A DNA stretch of 64,000 nucleotides from Verrucomicrobiota bacterium (GCA_017305195.1 JAFKMU010000060.1:1-64000), one strand, 5' to 3'; shown: positions 55,701-63,201, counted from the stretch's first letter. The notes: generated by a model from the letters alone, not told the origin. Translations and numbers: made by a program.

Positions 55701-56525
55701 GTGTGGGCGCTCGGCAATGGCATTTTCTCCAAGGTGACAAACGTCAGCCAGCTCCCGAACTATCGCTTCCAGAGCGGTGGCTTCTTCGTGGGTGCGGACT
55801 ACTCGTGGAGCGAGAACTTCGCCACGGGGGTCTTTGGCGGGTATCAGGGCACGTATGCAAAGTACGGCAACGGCAGCATGTCGTCGGTGAACTCCGCGCT
55901 CTTCGGTGGTTATGCGACCTATCAGAATGGCGGCTTCTACAGCGATGCCATCCTGAGCGGAGGGTACAATGGCTACATCGCCAAGCGTGCCATCCAGTTC
56001 AGCACGGTCGATCGCACGGCGAGGGCGAATCCGGATGGCGGCCAGTTTTCGACCTATCTCGATGCGGGATACGACTGGCGGGTGGGAGGGTTCACCTTTG
56101 GTCCGCTCGTGAGCGCACAATATACGTACGCGGGCATCGCACCGTTCTCGGAGACAGGGGCCGACAGTCTCGACCTCCGGCTCGAGCAGCAGAATGCCAA
56201 CAGCCTTCGGACGAATGTCGGCGGACGTATTGCCTACACCTGGAATGCCGGATCGCATGTCGTCCTGATCCCCGAGGTGCGCATGTTCTGGCAGCACGAG
56301 TATCTGCAAAACTCGACCGCCATCGGCGCGAGTCTCGACGGCGGCGCGGGGGATTCCTTTGACTACATGACCACCGTGCCGGGACGCGATAGCGTATTTG
56401 TCGGGGCGGGCGTGAGCGCGCAGTTCGGCGAGGATTTCAGCGCCTTCGTGTATTACAATACGGACTTCGGCCGGCAGGATTACATGAGCCAGATGATCTC
56501 CACCGGCCTCGGCTGGAAGTTCTAG
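49719..56525 (+). CDS. Giant autotransporter with PATR beta-strand repeats and C-terminal beta-barrel
   Basis: 2268 aa from the ATG at 49719, which begins a signal peptide (ARLYFLVLLIAGCVSQASAQ). The frame is open upstream into the response regulator gene, so this start is a choice. The passenger (about 30-1950) is a long Gly/Ser/Thr/Asn-rich beta-helix with many autotransporter-associated repeats of the style KIGAGTLTLGATNTYQGGT and KQGAGVLTFSKNQTYTGAT. The last 280 residues (from KWGVWALGNG) form the autotransporter barrel, ending in the aromatic residue of GLGWKF. It should be a type Va surface protein, possibly an adhesin; no protease or enzymatic motif was seen. Confidence 0.9.
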   Translation: MIDCARSARLYFLVLLIAGCVSQASAQDVSYIGANNGSWFTPGNWDSGTVPTKGNSSGIYLNNYNTVRIDSPGATAYELSIANYSGVASGDGGLIVGSGGTLSVERWLFLGIQQNGTFSIIDGGQVSASYFVEVGAGAYGNGSLTVSGAGSLFSGLSAVRVGVSGGEGFFTVENGGQVDLSSSLTVGGFYAASKGHISLNSGGLLKVAYIEETDGQGTIDFDEGILQARQNESAFLRSFEAGDVTLGNGGGTLDTNGFDIGISTVIDGSGALTKIGAGTLTLGATNTYQGGTMITGGVVNFSSLGNFGSGNITLNGGGLQWAAATTDDVSARLNAIGVGGGTFDTNGNDVTLATALTGSGALTKAGGGTLTVTADGSYSGKLTIGAGTFQIGNGGATGSFAGDIENNSALVFNRTGSLTYSSVLSGTGTMEKKGAGTLILARANTLTGSATVSEGVLQIGDGGTNGELNANIANSASVVFARSDDSTYGSVISGSGAVTKQGAGVLTFSKNQTYTGATTISEGTLRLGNGGVAGNLSGSVTNNGILAFNRSDSLTFSNTISGTGGVKLESGTLTLNGANTFTGGAQVTGGTLIVGSSGALGVSAYANAVSATGAGSKVLVNSGVTLLKAIGFNDGATLENKGTVNASFGTSSSGSGGGILINTGAINASSWSAAYIQDGIGTVTNTGGTLKGTGSGNYGVEIRQGGTVRNESAGTIQGDSGIVGGQTVSGDPALSATTVQNVGASTIKGSKYGINLFSGGTVTNDDGSQITGQNNVGVNVSGGSGSVSNLGASKITGKSDGVLLARGGSVLNEGTIAGTNAIRVQNSSLAILTNKGTLTGNVSLSNYGHTVQMYSGSKVTGNLNMGTSSSATLELNAAADAVYSAVVTGTTTFSGVLKKLGSATWTLDKNLNGVASTDIQAGTLKVNSALSGSTTVRSGATLGGAGTLSGAVTVENGGIIAAGNSPGVLTVGSLDLNNSSILNYELGNPSSDRIDVTGLLNLDGILNVIATTGFGAGTYRLFNYGSLANDGLVFGSVAMPFEYQVDLSTPGQINLIVTAAEWQYWDDSQTTPNDTIEGGSGVWDTGTTNWTSSSGNANSAWNGSVGAVFKGAAGTVTIADGATIATPAMSFQVDGYTIAATGTGNLQLAGDGVIEVFSGATAEISARITSGRLDKRQGGTLILSGENTYAGGTTISAGTISAQNDSALGTGAVTIANGATLSVDTAQLGIGGLSGVAGSQVILDNGNALGIDLASGTSTFAGDITGSLYGFLVKLGAGTQVLSGNNTFAGQVDVFGGELVFASNTALSANAYLAAQFGQATIDGVDLTVAQLLGSTGSILLDGGSLTLGGVNSVNTFGGTVSGSGALIMDGGNASTQTLSGANTYSGGTTVKSGTLSLSGNGSLLSTGALSVDTNGTFNISALSGSSTAVGDLSNAGNIVLGAKNLIFGAAGNTTLAGSIAGTGGLTKQGAGTVRVTSANLYSGGTTVNAGVLETANTAALGVGALTLGGNGTVALDSGTTLSVQALHWQSGGTFRFSLGSVAASTSYVLISSLLSQGGAGVFSFTDGGFQGNTTYDLLTFDSTSAVDASLFTANTVSGLGGIFAVRDNGDGTSTLTVRYSGSAQSNVINNYAPDWTPRNADFLVNGTVQSFAGNQQVNSLTFGNGAALDILGLLQVTSGQLNVPQGLASISGGYLFLPDALIKLGAGQLNLLGYVLASGNGSVQDGALSVNGVLQLRQLLVQFGAMLKGAGTLIGDVINQGTVAPGSSPGTLTIAGNFTQTGTGDLQIEVASMSVFDQLVVTGTATLGGTLDVQSYDGFQFAYGQQFSFLQAGRITGSFDSITMPDPGIFRGRFLSDGTTGTLLVAPTSYTLVAETRNQRNVARALDGYISATSGDREAVSIALDLQTAEQYPAAFDAIAPGYYETLTDTTIEQATAQSQFVAQRLSAVRLGARGFQAIGIEAPLVNDRNGKNVLDAKDGKDLLTPAPDNKWGVWALGNGIFSKVTNVSQLPNYRFQSGGFFVGADYSWSENFATGVFGGYQGTYAKYGNGSMSSVNSALFGGYATYQNGGFYSDAILSGGYNGYIAKRAIQFSTVDRTARANPDGGQFSTYLDAGYDWRVGGFTFGPLVSAQYTYAGIAPFSETGADSLDLRLEQQNANSLRTNVGGRIAYTWNAGSHVVLIPEVRMFWQHEYLQNSTAIGASLDGGAGDSFDYMTTVPGRDSVFVGAGVSAQFGEDFSAFVYYNTDFGRQDYMSQMISTGLGWKF

Positions 56526-56528
56526 GAA

Positions 56529-57164
56529 TCAGGCGACGCTCTGCCGGATCAACCCACGGAAGACTCCGGCAATGGAAACCGACTCGGCGGGGACGGAGAG
56601 ATCCGGGTACTTCGGATTACTCGCGCGGAGGGTGACTGTTTCCTTGTCGAGGTAGATATGCTTGAGCGTCGACTCGTAGGATTCGCCGACGAGGACGGCG
56701 GCGATTTCACCCTGGCGGGCCTCGAGGCCTGGGCGCAGGAGCACCTTGTCCCCATCGAGGATGCCGTCGCCGATCATCGAGTCGCCCTTCACGCGGAGGA
56801 GAAAGTCGCCATCGCGGTATGGGAAAAGCTCTTCGGGTTCCACGAAATCATCCGCCTGCTGGAGCGCCTCGGTGAGGGGACCGGCGGGAATGAATCCGAG
56901 AAGGGGCAGGCCGCCCGCGCCGATGGCCATGCGACCTTGTGGCGTGAGTCGGGCTACGCGCGAGCGGCCGCGGGCGCCGCCTCCCTGCAGAAGCAGGAAG
57001 CCCTTGCGCTCCATGAGATGCAGAGTGGCAGTGAGACTGCTCTCGGCGGCATAGCCGAGGTTGCGCACCAGGTCGCTGACGAAAGCCGGCTCGTGTCGTC
57101 GCTCCAGATTCAGGATGGCTCGGGCGATCCGTTCATGCGTGGGCGTCAACGATGATGTGCGCAT
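56529..57164 (-). CDS. lexA: LexA-like SOS repressor
   Basis: 211 aa from the ATG at 57164; the frame extends to 57215 without a better start. A winged-helix N-terminus (HERIARAILNLERRHEPAFVSDLVRNLGYAAESSLTATLHLMERKGFL) is followed by an S24 peptidase domain with the self-cleavage Ala94-Gly95 (FIPAGP), the catalytic Ser129 (GDSMIGDGI) and Lys168 (STLKHIY). The N-terminal domain is unlike the well-known LexA HTH, so the operator may differ. It is convergent with the autotransporter gene, 3 bp apart. A palindrome lies just upstream of its start. Confidence 0.85.
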   Translation of the reverse strand: MRTSSLTPTHERIARAILNLERRHEPAFVSDLVRNLGYAAESSLTATLHLMERKGFLLLQGGGARGRSRVARLTPQGRMAIGAGGLPLLGFIPAGPLTEALQQADDFVEPEELFPYRDGDFLLRVKGDSMIGDGILDGDKVLLRPGLEARQGEIAAVLVGESYESTLKHIYLDKETVTLRASNPKYPDLSVPAESVSIAGVFRGLIRQSVA

Positions 57165-57165
57165 A

Positions 57166-57181
57166 TCGTGTATATTCACGA
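57166..57181. promoter_or_regulatory. Palindrome at the LexA-like gene start, candidate operator
   Basis: TCGTGTATATTCACGA is an inverted repeat with 5-bp arms and a 6-base AT-rich centre, beginning 1 base upstream of the start codon at 57164. A repressor bound here would cover the start region. The motif does not match the TGTTC-N4-GAACA pattern that I recall for Verrucomicrobiota LexA. Confidence 0.45.
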
Positions 57182-57297
57182 GCGCGGCGCGATTGGCAAA
57201 TGCTTTTCTTCGCAAACTTCACGGAATGCGATTGTCACGGGAACGTTACAATGCTTTTAGTTGTGCAGGGAAATTTTTCAGGGAGGGTTTCAAGGGT

Positions 57298-57492
57298 ATG
57301 CCACAGGCAAAATCTGGCAGCAAAAACGAGGTGAGTTTTCGCAAATCACGGAAGGAAATCCGGGCGGAGCTTCGGCGTTTGATCAAGAGCGATGGTATGC
57401 CAGAAAGTTTGCCAGAGTCGAAAGCCGAGATAGCCTCTGCGGCCAGTGCAAAAAATTCACACGATTCTCACGCATCCCGGCGGTGCGCATAA
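57298..57492 (+). CDS. Small basic ORF upstream of the MYG1-family gene (uncertain)
   Basis: A 64-codon frame from the ATG at 57298, with a purine-rich GGGAGGG ending 8 bases upstream. The product (MPQAKSGSKNEVSFRKSRKE...) is Lys/Arg/Ser-rich with no recognised domain, and the frame overlaps the GTG start of the next gene by 47 bases. The 57182-57297 stretch before it holds nothing I recognise. It may be a leader peptide or not coding. Confidence 0.25.
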   Translation: MPQAKSGSKNEVSFRKSRKEIRAELRRLIKSDGMPESLPESKAEIASAASAKNSHDSHASRRCA

Positions 57493-58327
57493 AGACGAGT
57501 TCCTGGCCTGCTGCGTTCTCGTCGCTCTGACCCAGGCTCCGATCATCCGGCGCGAGCCGACCGCTGAAGAACTGGCCGATCCCGGGATTGCCGTGGTCGA
57601 TGTTGGGCATGAGCACACGCCCGGTCTTCACAATTTCGATCACCATCAGTTCCCGGCGGATCACCCTCCGGTCTGCTCGCTCTCGCTGGTGCTCGAGCAT
57701 CTGGGACTGCGCGAGGATGCACGGGTGTTTTGCGACTGGCTGGAGGCGGCGGAGTGGTTCGATTCGCGCGGTCCGCACGAGACAGCGAAGTGGCTGGGGG
57801 TCTCTCGGGAAACGCTGGACCGGCTCATCTCGCCGGTGGACATCACGCTCCTGCGCCGTTTTGCCCAGGGCGCGCGGTTTGATGCGGCGGACGCCATCTG
57901 GCAGGTGATGCGCATGGTCGGCGAGGACCTGCTCGAGTATGTGCGTTCCCTGCGCGAGAGATTGGATTTCATCGGCCGTCATGCCGAGGTATGGGAATTT
58001 TCGGTGGAGGGAGCGGAAACGCTGCGGGTGTTGTACCTGCCGCGCACGACTCCCCGGGTGGATGAGCCATCATTCGGCCTAGATCGTTACATCCAGGCCC
58101 AGGGGCTGGAGATTGCCGCCCTGGTTTATCCAGACCGCCGGGGAACGGGGTACGGACTGTCGCGGCATAATGATCATCGAGGCTTCGATTTCACCCGTCT
58201 GATCGGACACGACCTCGTCCACTTCGCCCATTCCCGAGGCTTTGTAGCCAAGACCTCGGCCACCACAGCCGATGATCTGAAGCTCCTGCTCTCCCTGGCC
58301 CGGGCCTCATCGGAATCCCTGGCATAA
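57446..58327 (+). CDS. MYG1/UPF0160-family protein (DHH-type metal-dependent hydrolase)
   Basis: 293 aa from a GTG start. The family signature HPGGAHKDEFLACCVLVAL (10-28) and the DHH-like NFDHHQFP (63-70) supply a predicted divalent-metal site. The C-terminal part has RGTGYGLSRHNDHRGFDFTRL. Eukaryotic MYG1 is an RNA exonuclease; the bacterial role is unknown. It is slightly shorter than most family members. It is followed 39 bp later by the TMEM43-like gene on the same strand. Confidence 0.82.
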   Translation: MQKIHTILTHPGGAHKDEFLACCVLVALTQAPIIRREPTAEELADPGIAVVDVGHEHTPGLHNFDHHQFPADHPPVCSLSLVLEHLGLREDARVFCDWLEAAEWFDSRGPHETAKWLGVSRETLDRLISPVDITLLRRFAQGARFDAADAIWQVMRMVGEDLLEYVRSLRERLDFIGRHAEVWEFSVEGAETLRVLYLPRTTPRVDEPSFGLDRYIQAQGLEIAALVYPDRRGTGYGLSRHNDHRGFDFTRLIGHDLVHFAHSRGFVAKTSATTADDLKLLLSLARASSESLA

Positions 58328-58366
58328 AGCTTGACCCTTGCGATCCTGCGGGGTTCTTCTCGGGCC

Positions 58367-59539
58367 ATGGCCGATGTCTTTGTAACGACCAAGAATAAGT
58401 CGTGGTTCGAACGTATTAGCTCGGCGATAGCCGGGGTGGTGGGCGGCGTGGTTCTGGTGGCCATCGCTTTCGGATTGCTAAGCTGGAACGAGGTGCGGGC
58501 GGTCAATCGCTCCCGCACGCTCGCCGTCGGCGAAAAGGAGGTCATCGATGCCGCCGCCGCGCCGGTGGACCCGGCCAACAACGGCCGGCTGGTGCATGTC
58601 ACCGGAGCGGTCTCGGCCTCCGGACCGGCGGTGGATTCACTCCTCGGTGTTTCCGCCGAGGCGCTCCGCCTCAGGCGCTCGGTCGAGATGTACCAGTGGA
58701 AGGAGGAGTCCTCCACGGAGCGTAAGCAAAAAATCGGCGGCGGTGAAGAGGAGGTGACCACCTATACTTACAAGAAGGTCTGGTCCTCCGAGCCGATCGA
58801 TTCCTCGAGTTTTCAGCAGGAAAGCAACCATCAGAATCCCGCCGCGATGCCGATCGCGACGGAGGATTTTTTCCCCGGGGAAGTTGACCTGGGAGATTTT
58901 GCGCTCACGGATTCCCTGCTTTCCCAGGCGGATAAGTTTGAGAAGTTCCCTATCAAGTCCGAGAGCATCGCTGCGACTTCGGAACTGGAGCGCATCGGCA
59001 AGGTTTCGGTCGTGGCCGGTTCCTATTATGTCGGGCCGGATCCGCAGAAATCGACAATCGGCGACTTGCGCGTGGCCTTTGAGATCGTTCCGCTGGGAGA
59101 CGTAAGCGTGCTGGCCCGGCAGGTGGGAGATACTTTTGAGCCCTTCTCGGTGCGGGACATCGGTTCCATCGAGACGCTCTACCTCGGGAATGTGAGTGCC
59201 CGGGAGATGTTTGCCGGAGAGCGGGCTGCCAACTCCACGCTCACCTGGATCCTGCGCGGGGTGGGTTTTGTTCTCATGTTTGTCGGTCTGCTGGCGATTT
59301 CCGCGCCTTTGCCTGTGATCGCCAGCGTGCTTCCGCTCGCGGGTGACCTGATCGGAGCCGGTGTGGCCTTGGTGATGTTCTTTGTCGCGCTGGCGCTGAC
59401 GATCGGAACCATCGCCATCACCTGGATTGTCGTACGGCCCCTTCTTGGCATCGGCTTGCTCATCCTGGCAGTCGTCGCAGTCGCGGGCGGAGTCTGGCTG
59501 CTGCTCAGGCGCCGCCAGAGGAGGCTCCTCGGAGCATGA
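58367..59539 (+). CDS. TMEM43-family membrane protein
   Basis: 390 aa from the ATG at 58367 (MADVFVTTKNKSWFERI). There is one N-terminal membrane helix (AIAGVVGGVVLVAIAFGLLSW), a long extracytoplasmic-like domain (about 60-290) and three or four C-terminal helices (LTWILRGVGFVLMFVGLLAI, LPVIASVLPLAGDLIGAGVALVMFF and others). This layout and the NEVRAVNRSRTLAVGE region match the TMEM43/LUMA family. Bacterial function unknown. It overlaps the next small membrane protein gene by four bases. Confidence 0.82.
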   Translation: MADVFVTTKNKSWFERISSAIAGVVGGVVLVAIAFGLLSWNEVRAVNRSRTLAVGEKEVIDAAAAPVDPANNGRLVHVTGAVSASGPAVDSLLGVSAEALRLRRSVEMYQWKEESSTERKQKIGGGEEEVTTYTYKKVWSSEPIDSSSFQQESNHQNPAAMPIATEDFFPGEVDLGDFALTDSLLSQADKFEKFPIKSESIAATSELERIGKVSVVAGSYYVGPDPQKSTIGDLRVAFEIVPLGDVSVLARQVGDTFEPFSVRDIGSIETLYLGNVSAREMFAGERAANSTLTWILRGVGFVLMFVGLLAISAPLPVIASVLPLAGDLIGAGVALVMFFVALALTIGTIAITWIVVRPLLGIGLLILAVVAVAGGVWLLLRRRQRRLLGA

Positions 59540-59856
59540 CCCCGGGCAGGCGGCCCCGCTGGCCCTGGATCACGCTGCTGATCCTGCAGGTGCTCCAGTT
59601 GCTCACCCTCATTCCGTGGCTGCCGATGGCGGGGCTGTCCGTCATGGCCTTCGATGCTCCGGGCTCCACCCGGATGTGGCAGCCGTGGCTGTTCGTCGGG
59701 CTCCTATGGTCCTATCCCGTCTGGCTTCTGCTCGCGGGGATCGGAGCCTGGGTGCTGTGGGCGTTTCACAAGAACTCCGCCTCGATCGCTCTGGCCGGGC
59801 TTTTTACTCTGCCTGTCCCGATCTTGTTGGGAATCGTTCTCATCTGGAATAGTTAA
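59536..59856 (+). CDS. Small membrane protein coupled to the TMEM43-like gene
   Basis: A 106-aa protein with three predicted membrane helices (ITLLILQVLQLLTLIPWLP, LFVGLLWSYPVWLLLAGIGAWVLW, ALAGLFTLPVPILLGIVLIW). It starts in the last codons of the TMEM43-like gene, so it is translationally coupled. I do not recognise the family; it is a probable partner of the preceding protein. Confidence 0.65.
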   Translation: MTPGRRPRWPWITLLILQVLQLLTLIPWLPMAGLSVMAFDAPGSTRMWQPWLFVGLLWSYPVWLLLAGIGAWVLWAFHKNSASIALAGLFTLPVPILLGIVLIWNS

Positions 59857-59940
59857 TGCCCTAAAGTGTTAGATTTTTCGGCGCGGGATTCATAATAATC
59901 TTGCAACCGGTTGGGAAGCTGGCAGAGAAGCGCGATACTT

Positions 59941-60315
59941 ATGAAACGCATCCTTTTCCCCTTCGTAGTTGCCGCCGTGGCGGCCTTCACTCAGGTGTCG
60001 TCCGCCCGTGCGGGCGATCAGGATTTTACCGTTCACAACAAGACGGGCGTGGAGATTCACGAGCTCTACGTCTCTCCGCATTCCTCCAATGATTGGGAGG
60101 AGGATGTCCTCGGCAAGGACAAGCTGCCCGACGGCGAGGAGCTCGACATCACGTTCAGCCCGAAAGAAAAAGCCGATGAGTGGGATCTCAAGGTTGTCGA
60201 CAGCAAGGGCAACAGCATCACCTGGGAAAATCTCAAGCTGACCGAGATCACCGACGTCACTCTGTATTTCAAGGACGGCGAGGCTACGGCAGTGACGCAG
60301 AACGGCAGCAACTAA
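59941..60315 (+). CDS. Small secreted acidic beta-sandwich protein
   Basis: 124 aa with a signal peptide (MKRILFPFVVAAVAAFTQVSSARA). The mature part begins DQDFTVHNKTGVEIHELYVSP and contains NDWEEDVLGKDKLPDGEELDITF, a pattern found in small exported domains of about 100 residues. It is strongly acidic. I cannot assign a function. The gene stands alone, with a possible terminator hairpin just downstream. Confidence 0.7.
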   Translation: MKRILFPFVVAAVAAFTQVSSARAGDQDFTVHNKTGVEIHELYVSPHSSNDWEEDVLGKDKLPDGEELDITFSPKEKADEWDLKVVDSKGNSITWENLKLTEITDVTLYFKDGEATAVTQNGSN

Positions 60316-60333
60316 CACTCCGCATCTCTTTTT

Positions 60334-60371
60334 GTCCGTCCCTGGCTGGGCCCCAATGACCGGGGGCGGAC
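60334..60371 (+). terminator. Hairpin downstream of the small secreted protein gene
   Basis: GTCCG (60334-60338) pairs with CGGAC (60367-60371), and the inner bases CCC and GGG extend the stem, 18 bp after the stop codon. A weak terminator candidate without a T run after it. Confidence 0.35.
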
Positions 60372-60457
60372 AACGGAGATGATATCGCTGGGAAAGGTGT
60401 TTCTTTTCCGGCAAGCGGTTGCATCCCGCCCGAGTCGGGCGTAAAATCACCACGCAG

Positions 60458-61744
60458 ATGGCGAACGGTGACTCTCCCTCGGACCCGATCTACTCAGATC
60501 CGGTGTTTCAAATGGCGATGCAACAATTTGAAGTGATCGCTGATCACTTGCAGATACCGGAGGGGACCCGACGACGGTTGATCTATCCGAAGCGCGCCGT
60601 CTCCGTCGCCCTCCCCATCGAGCGGGACAACGGCGAGGTGCATGTCTTTCACGGCTACCGTGTGCAGCACCATCTCTCGATCGGCCCGACCAAGGGCGGC
60701 ACGCGGTATTCCCCGGACCTGACGATCGGAGAATCCGCCGCTCTCGCGGTCTGGATGAGCTGGAAGTGCGCTCTTGCTGGTCTCCCATATGGCGGTGCCA
60801 AAGGGGGAATCCGCGTCGATCCTCACAGCCTGAGCCGCCGGGAACTCGAGGTCCTCTCCCGACGCTACATGCAGGAGATGATTCCTTTCGTGGGGCCGCA
60901 GATGGACGTGATGGCTCCGGACATGGGCACCAACGAACAGGTGATGGCCTGGTTCATGGACACGTACTCCGTACACATGGGGTGCGCTCTTGGTGAGATC
61001 GTGACGGGCAAACCCGTGTCGCTCGGCGGCGTGCAGGGGCGTCGCGAGGCGACTGGCCGGGGAGTCATTTACCTCATCGAGCGAGCACTCAACATGCTCA
61101 AGATCGCGCCCACCGAATGCACGGCCATCGTGCAGGGATTTGGCAACGTGGGATCAGTGACAGCGGCGGGGCTCGCCTATAAATCCGGGATGAAGGTAGT
61201 CGGCCTGAGCGACCACACCGTGGCTCTCTACGATCCGAATGGCCTCGATGTCGCGGCAGCGGACCGGCATGTCGCCGTGCATGGAGTGCTCGAGGGGTTC
61301 GAGCAGGGAGAACGGGTTGATCCCAGGGAGTTTCTCACCCTTCCGTGCGACGTGCTCGTGCCTGCCGCCGTGGAGCGTGTCATTACGGAAGAAAACGCGG
61401 GACGGCTGAAGTGCCGCATCCTGGCCGAGGCGGCCAATGGCCCGACCACGCCGGATGCCGACAAGATTCTCGATCAGCGTTGGGATGAGCTGTTTGTCAT
61501 TCCCGACATTCTCTGCAACGCGGGCGGCGTGATCGTTTCCTACTTTGAGTGGGTGCAGGATCTGCAGAATTTCTTCTGGTCCGATGTCGAGATCACCGAC
61601 CGGCTCTATCGCATCCTGGAGACCGCATTCACCGCGATGGTGAAGCGGTCCAAGGAGCGCCGCATCCCGCACCGTACGGCGGCGGTATCGCTCGGGGTGG
61701 AGCGTGTACTCGCCGCCAGACAGGCGCGGGGCATTTTCCCTTAA
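60458..61744 (+). CDS. Glu/Leu/Phe/Val dehydrogenase, probable glutamate dehydrogenase
   Basis: 428 aa from the ATG at 60458; a TTG at 60419 would add 13 residues and is less likely. Family motifs are GPTKGGTRYSPDL, LPYGGAKGGIRVDP with the active-site Lys115, VMAPDMGTNEQ and the NAD(P)-binding VQGFGNVGSVTAAGL. It interconverts glutamate and 2-oxoglutarate plus ammonia, linking carbon and nitrogen metabolism. Length is normal for the hexameric class. Single gene, convergent with the ThrE-like pair 10 bp away. Confidence 0.88.
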   Translation: MANGDSPSDPIYSDPVFQMAMQQFEVIADHLQIPEGTRRRLIYPKRAVSVALPIERDNGEVHVFHGYRVQHHLSIGPTKGGTRYSPDLTIGESAALAVWMSWKCALAGLPYGGAKGGIRVDPHSLSRRELEVLSRRYMQEMIPFVGPQMDVMAPDMGTNEQVMAWFMDTYSVHMGCALGEIVTGKPVSLGGVQGRREATGRGVIYLIERALNMLKIAPTECTAIVQGFGNVGSVTAAGLAYKSGMKVVGLSDHTVALYDPNGLDVAAADRHVAVHGVLEGFEQGERVDPREFLTLPCDVLVPAAVERVITEENAGRLKCRILAEAANGPTTPDADKILDQRWDELFVIPDILCNAGGVIVSYFEWVQDLQNFFWSDVEITDRLYRILETAFTAMVKRSKERRIPHRTAAVSLGVERVLAARQARGIFP

Positions 61745-61754
61745 GCGGGCTGGA

Positions 61755-62252
61755 TCAGGCTTCTTCCTCGTTTTTCTCCGGGAAGTCGGGGAAGAAGGCC
61801 GGGATCGCCAGGGCGGTGCCGATCGCCACGAGGGTGGTCGCACCGATGATGAGGTTTTCCAGAGCCAGCTCCACCGGAGGAAGCGAGCCGGGCACCTGAT
61901 TGTTGTTGATCATCAGGAAGATGGCATACAGGCCCTTGGCCGCGAGGCTGCCGGGCACCATCGGGATGCTGCCCACGATCGCCAGCACGGGGCCGCGCAG
62001 CGAGAGGGCGTCCTCCCACCACCAGCGATTGAGCGAGGCAATCAGCAGGCTGCCGAAGAACGAAGCCGCCGGCAGTCCCAGGTGAAAGATATCCTGGCAG
62101 AACGTGCGCGTGGCCAGCGCCAGCATGCCGGAGATGAAGCCCACCCAGAGGATGCGGGGTGTGCAGTTGAAGAGTACGGCGAATCCCAGGGCGGAGACGC
62201 CGCCGAAGAATGCCTGATGAACGATGTGGCGTATGATTTCGTCAGTGCTCAT
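61755..62252 (-). CDS. ThrE-type exporter, second subunit (ThrE_2-like)
   Basis: 165 aa from the ATG at 62252, overlapping the stop of the upstream gene by four bases. It has four to five membrane helices (ILWVGFISGMLALATRTF, LAIVGSIPMVPGSLAAKGLYAI, NLIIGATTLVAIGTALAIP). The block GSIPMVPGSLAAKG is typical of the C-terminal half of threonine/serine exporter proteins. Together with the gene at 62249-63055 it forms a split two-gene version of ThrE. Confidence 0.8.
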   Translation of the reverse strand: MSTDEIIRHIVHQAFFGGVSALGFAVLFNCTPRILWVGFISGMLALATRTFCQDIFHLGLPAASFFGSLLIASLNRWWWEDALSLRGPVLAIVGSIPMVPGSLAAKGLYAIFLMINNNQVPGSLPPVELALENLIIGATTLVAIGTALAIPAFFPDFPEKNEEEA

Positions 62253-63055
62253 GGCAGTGGGATCAGGGTGATGATGCGCTGGGCCAGGATGAGACCCAGG
62301 CTGAGGAAGAGCAGGATGAACATGATGCGCACCACGCGGGCCGCCGCGAGGCTGGGCTTCCCGTGCAGGATGTCGAGCTGGGCGTTGAACATGGCCGTGC
62401 CGGGAACCAGCAGGAGGGTGGCGGCGACGGTGGCGAGCTCCCACTTTGTGGAATGAACCAGCCGACTGCCCAACCCGGCGATGAAGGCCGAGGTGAAGGC
62501 GACCGATGTCACCATGAGGTAGAAGTTCAGGTGCTTGTGCAGCATCGTGTGGCGGAGCCACTGGCCCACGGCCGTGCCGAGGCAGGTCGGGATGAAGACG
62601 ACCCACTCCACGCGCCAATCCGAGAGGATCAATCGACCGAACCCGGCGCAGGCGAGGCCCGTGGCGAGCGCGACGACCCACACCGGATATTTCTTGGTGG
62701 TTGTCGGCACGTCCTTGAGGACCTTCTTCGCAGCAGCGAGGTCGAGTGTTCCGTCCTGGATATGCTCCACCAGTTTACGCAGGGAACTGGCGATACGGAG
62801 GTTGGTGCCGTGTTCGCCGACCTTGCCCATGTGGGTGTAGGATTCGGTGCCACGACGCAGGGTTACGATGAGTGCTGCGTGCTGGGCGTATACTTCTGCC
62901 TCGGTGCAGCCTAGCCCTTTGGCCGCATCGATAATGCTGGAGTGTACCACGTCCGTTGTCGCTCCCGCCTGCATCAGGCCGCGTCCAATCGCGGTCGTCA
63001 GCCGGGCGATATCTGCCAACGGAGGCGGATTGATCGCTGAATCTGTCACAGCCAT
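62249..63055 (-). CDS. ThrE-type threonine/serine exporter family protein (DUF1212-like half)
   Basis: 268 aa from the ATG at 63055; the open frame to 63274 adds a basic stretch without coding character. The N-terminus has IGRGLMQAGATTDVVHSSIIDAAKGLG, then a cytoplasmic region (YTHMGKVGEHGTNLRIASSLRKLV) and five membrane helices. The block VPGTAMFNAQLDILHGKPSLAAARVVR matches the DUF1212/ThrE N-terminal half. The pair probably exports amino acids or small hydroxylated acids. Confidence 0.82.
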   Translation of the reverse strand: MAVTDSAINPPPLADIARLTTAIGRGLMQAGATTDVVHSSIIDAAKGLGCTEAEVYAQHAALIVTLRRGTESYTHMGKVGEHGTNLRIASSLRKLVEHIQDGTLDLAAAKKVLKDVPTTTKKYPVWVVALATGLACAGFGRLILSDWRVEWVVFIPTCLGTAVGQWLRHTMLHKHLNFYLMVTSVAFTSAFIAGLGSRLVHSTKWELATVAATLLLVPGTAMFNAQLDILHGKPSLAAARVVRIMFILLFLSLGLILAQRIITLIPLP

Positions 63056-63201
63056 CCAGAATATCACTTTCCTGATCCGTCCCCAATCCGATTTCCTCGC
63101 CCTCCCTTGCTCAATGCATCTGGTTTTTTGCGCTGGCTTTTGGCGGCGGGGCGAGTCTAGTACCCTTTTGGCAAATCCGTTAACCACAACCGATTCCGGG
63201 A

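Noticed and set aside
54696..56309. A 537-codon minus-strand frame opposite the autotransporter barrel
   Set aside because: Low-complexity Arg/Glu/His-rich product, entirely inside the autotransporter gene whose barrel sequence is convincing.
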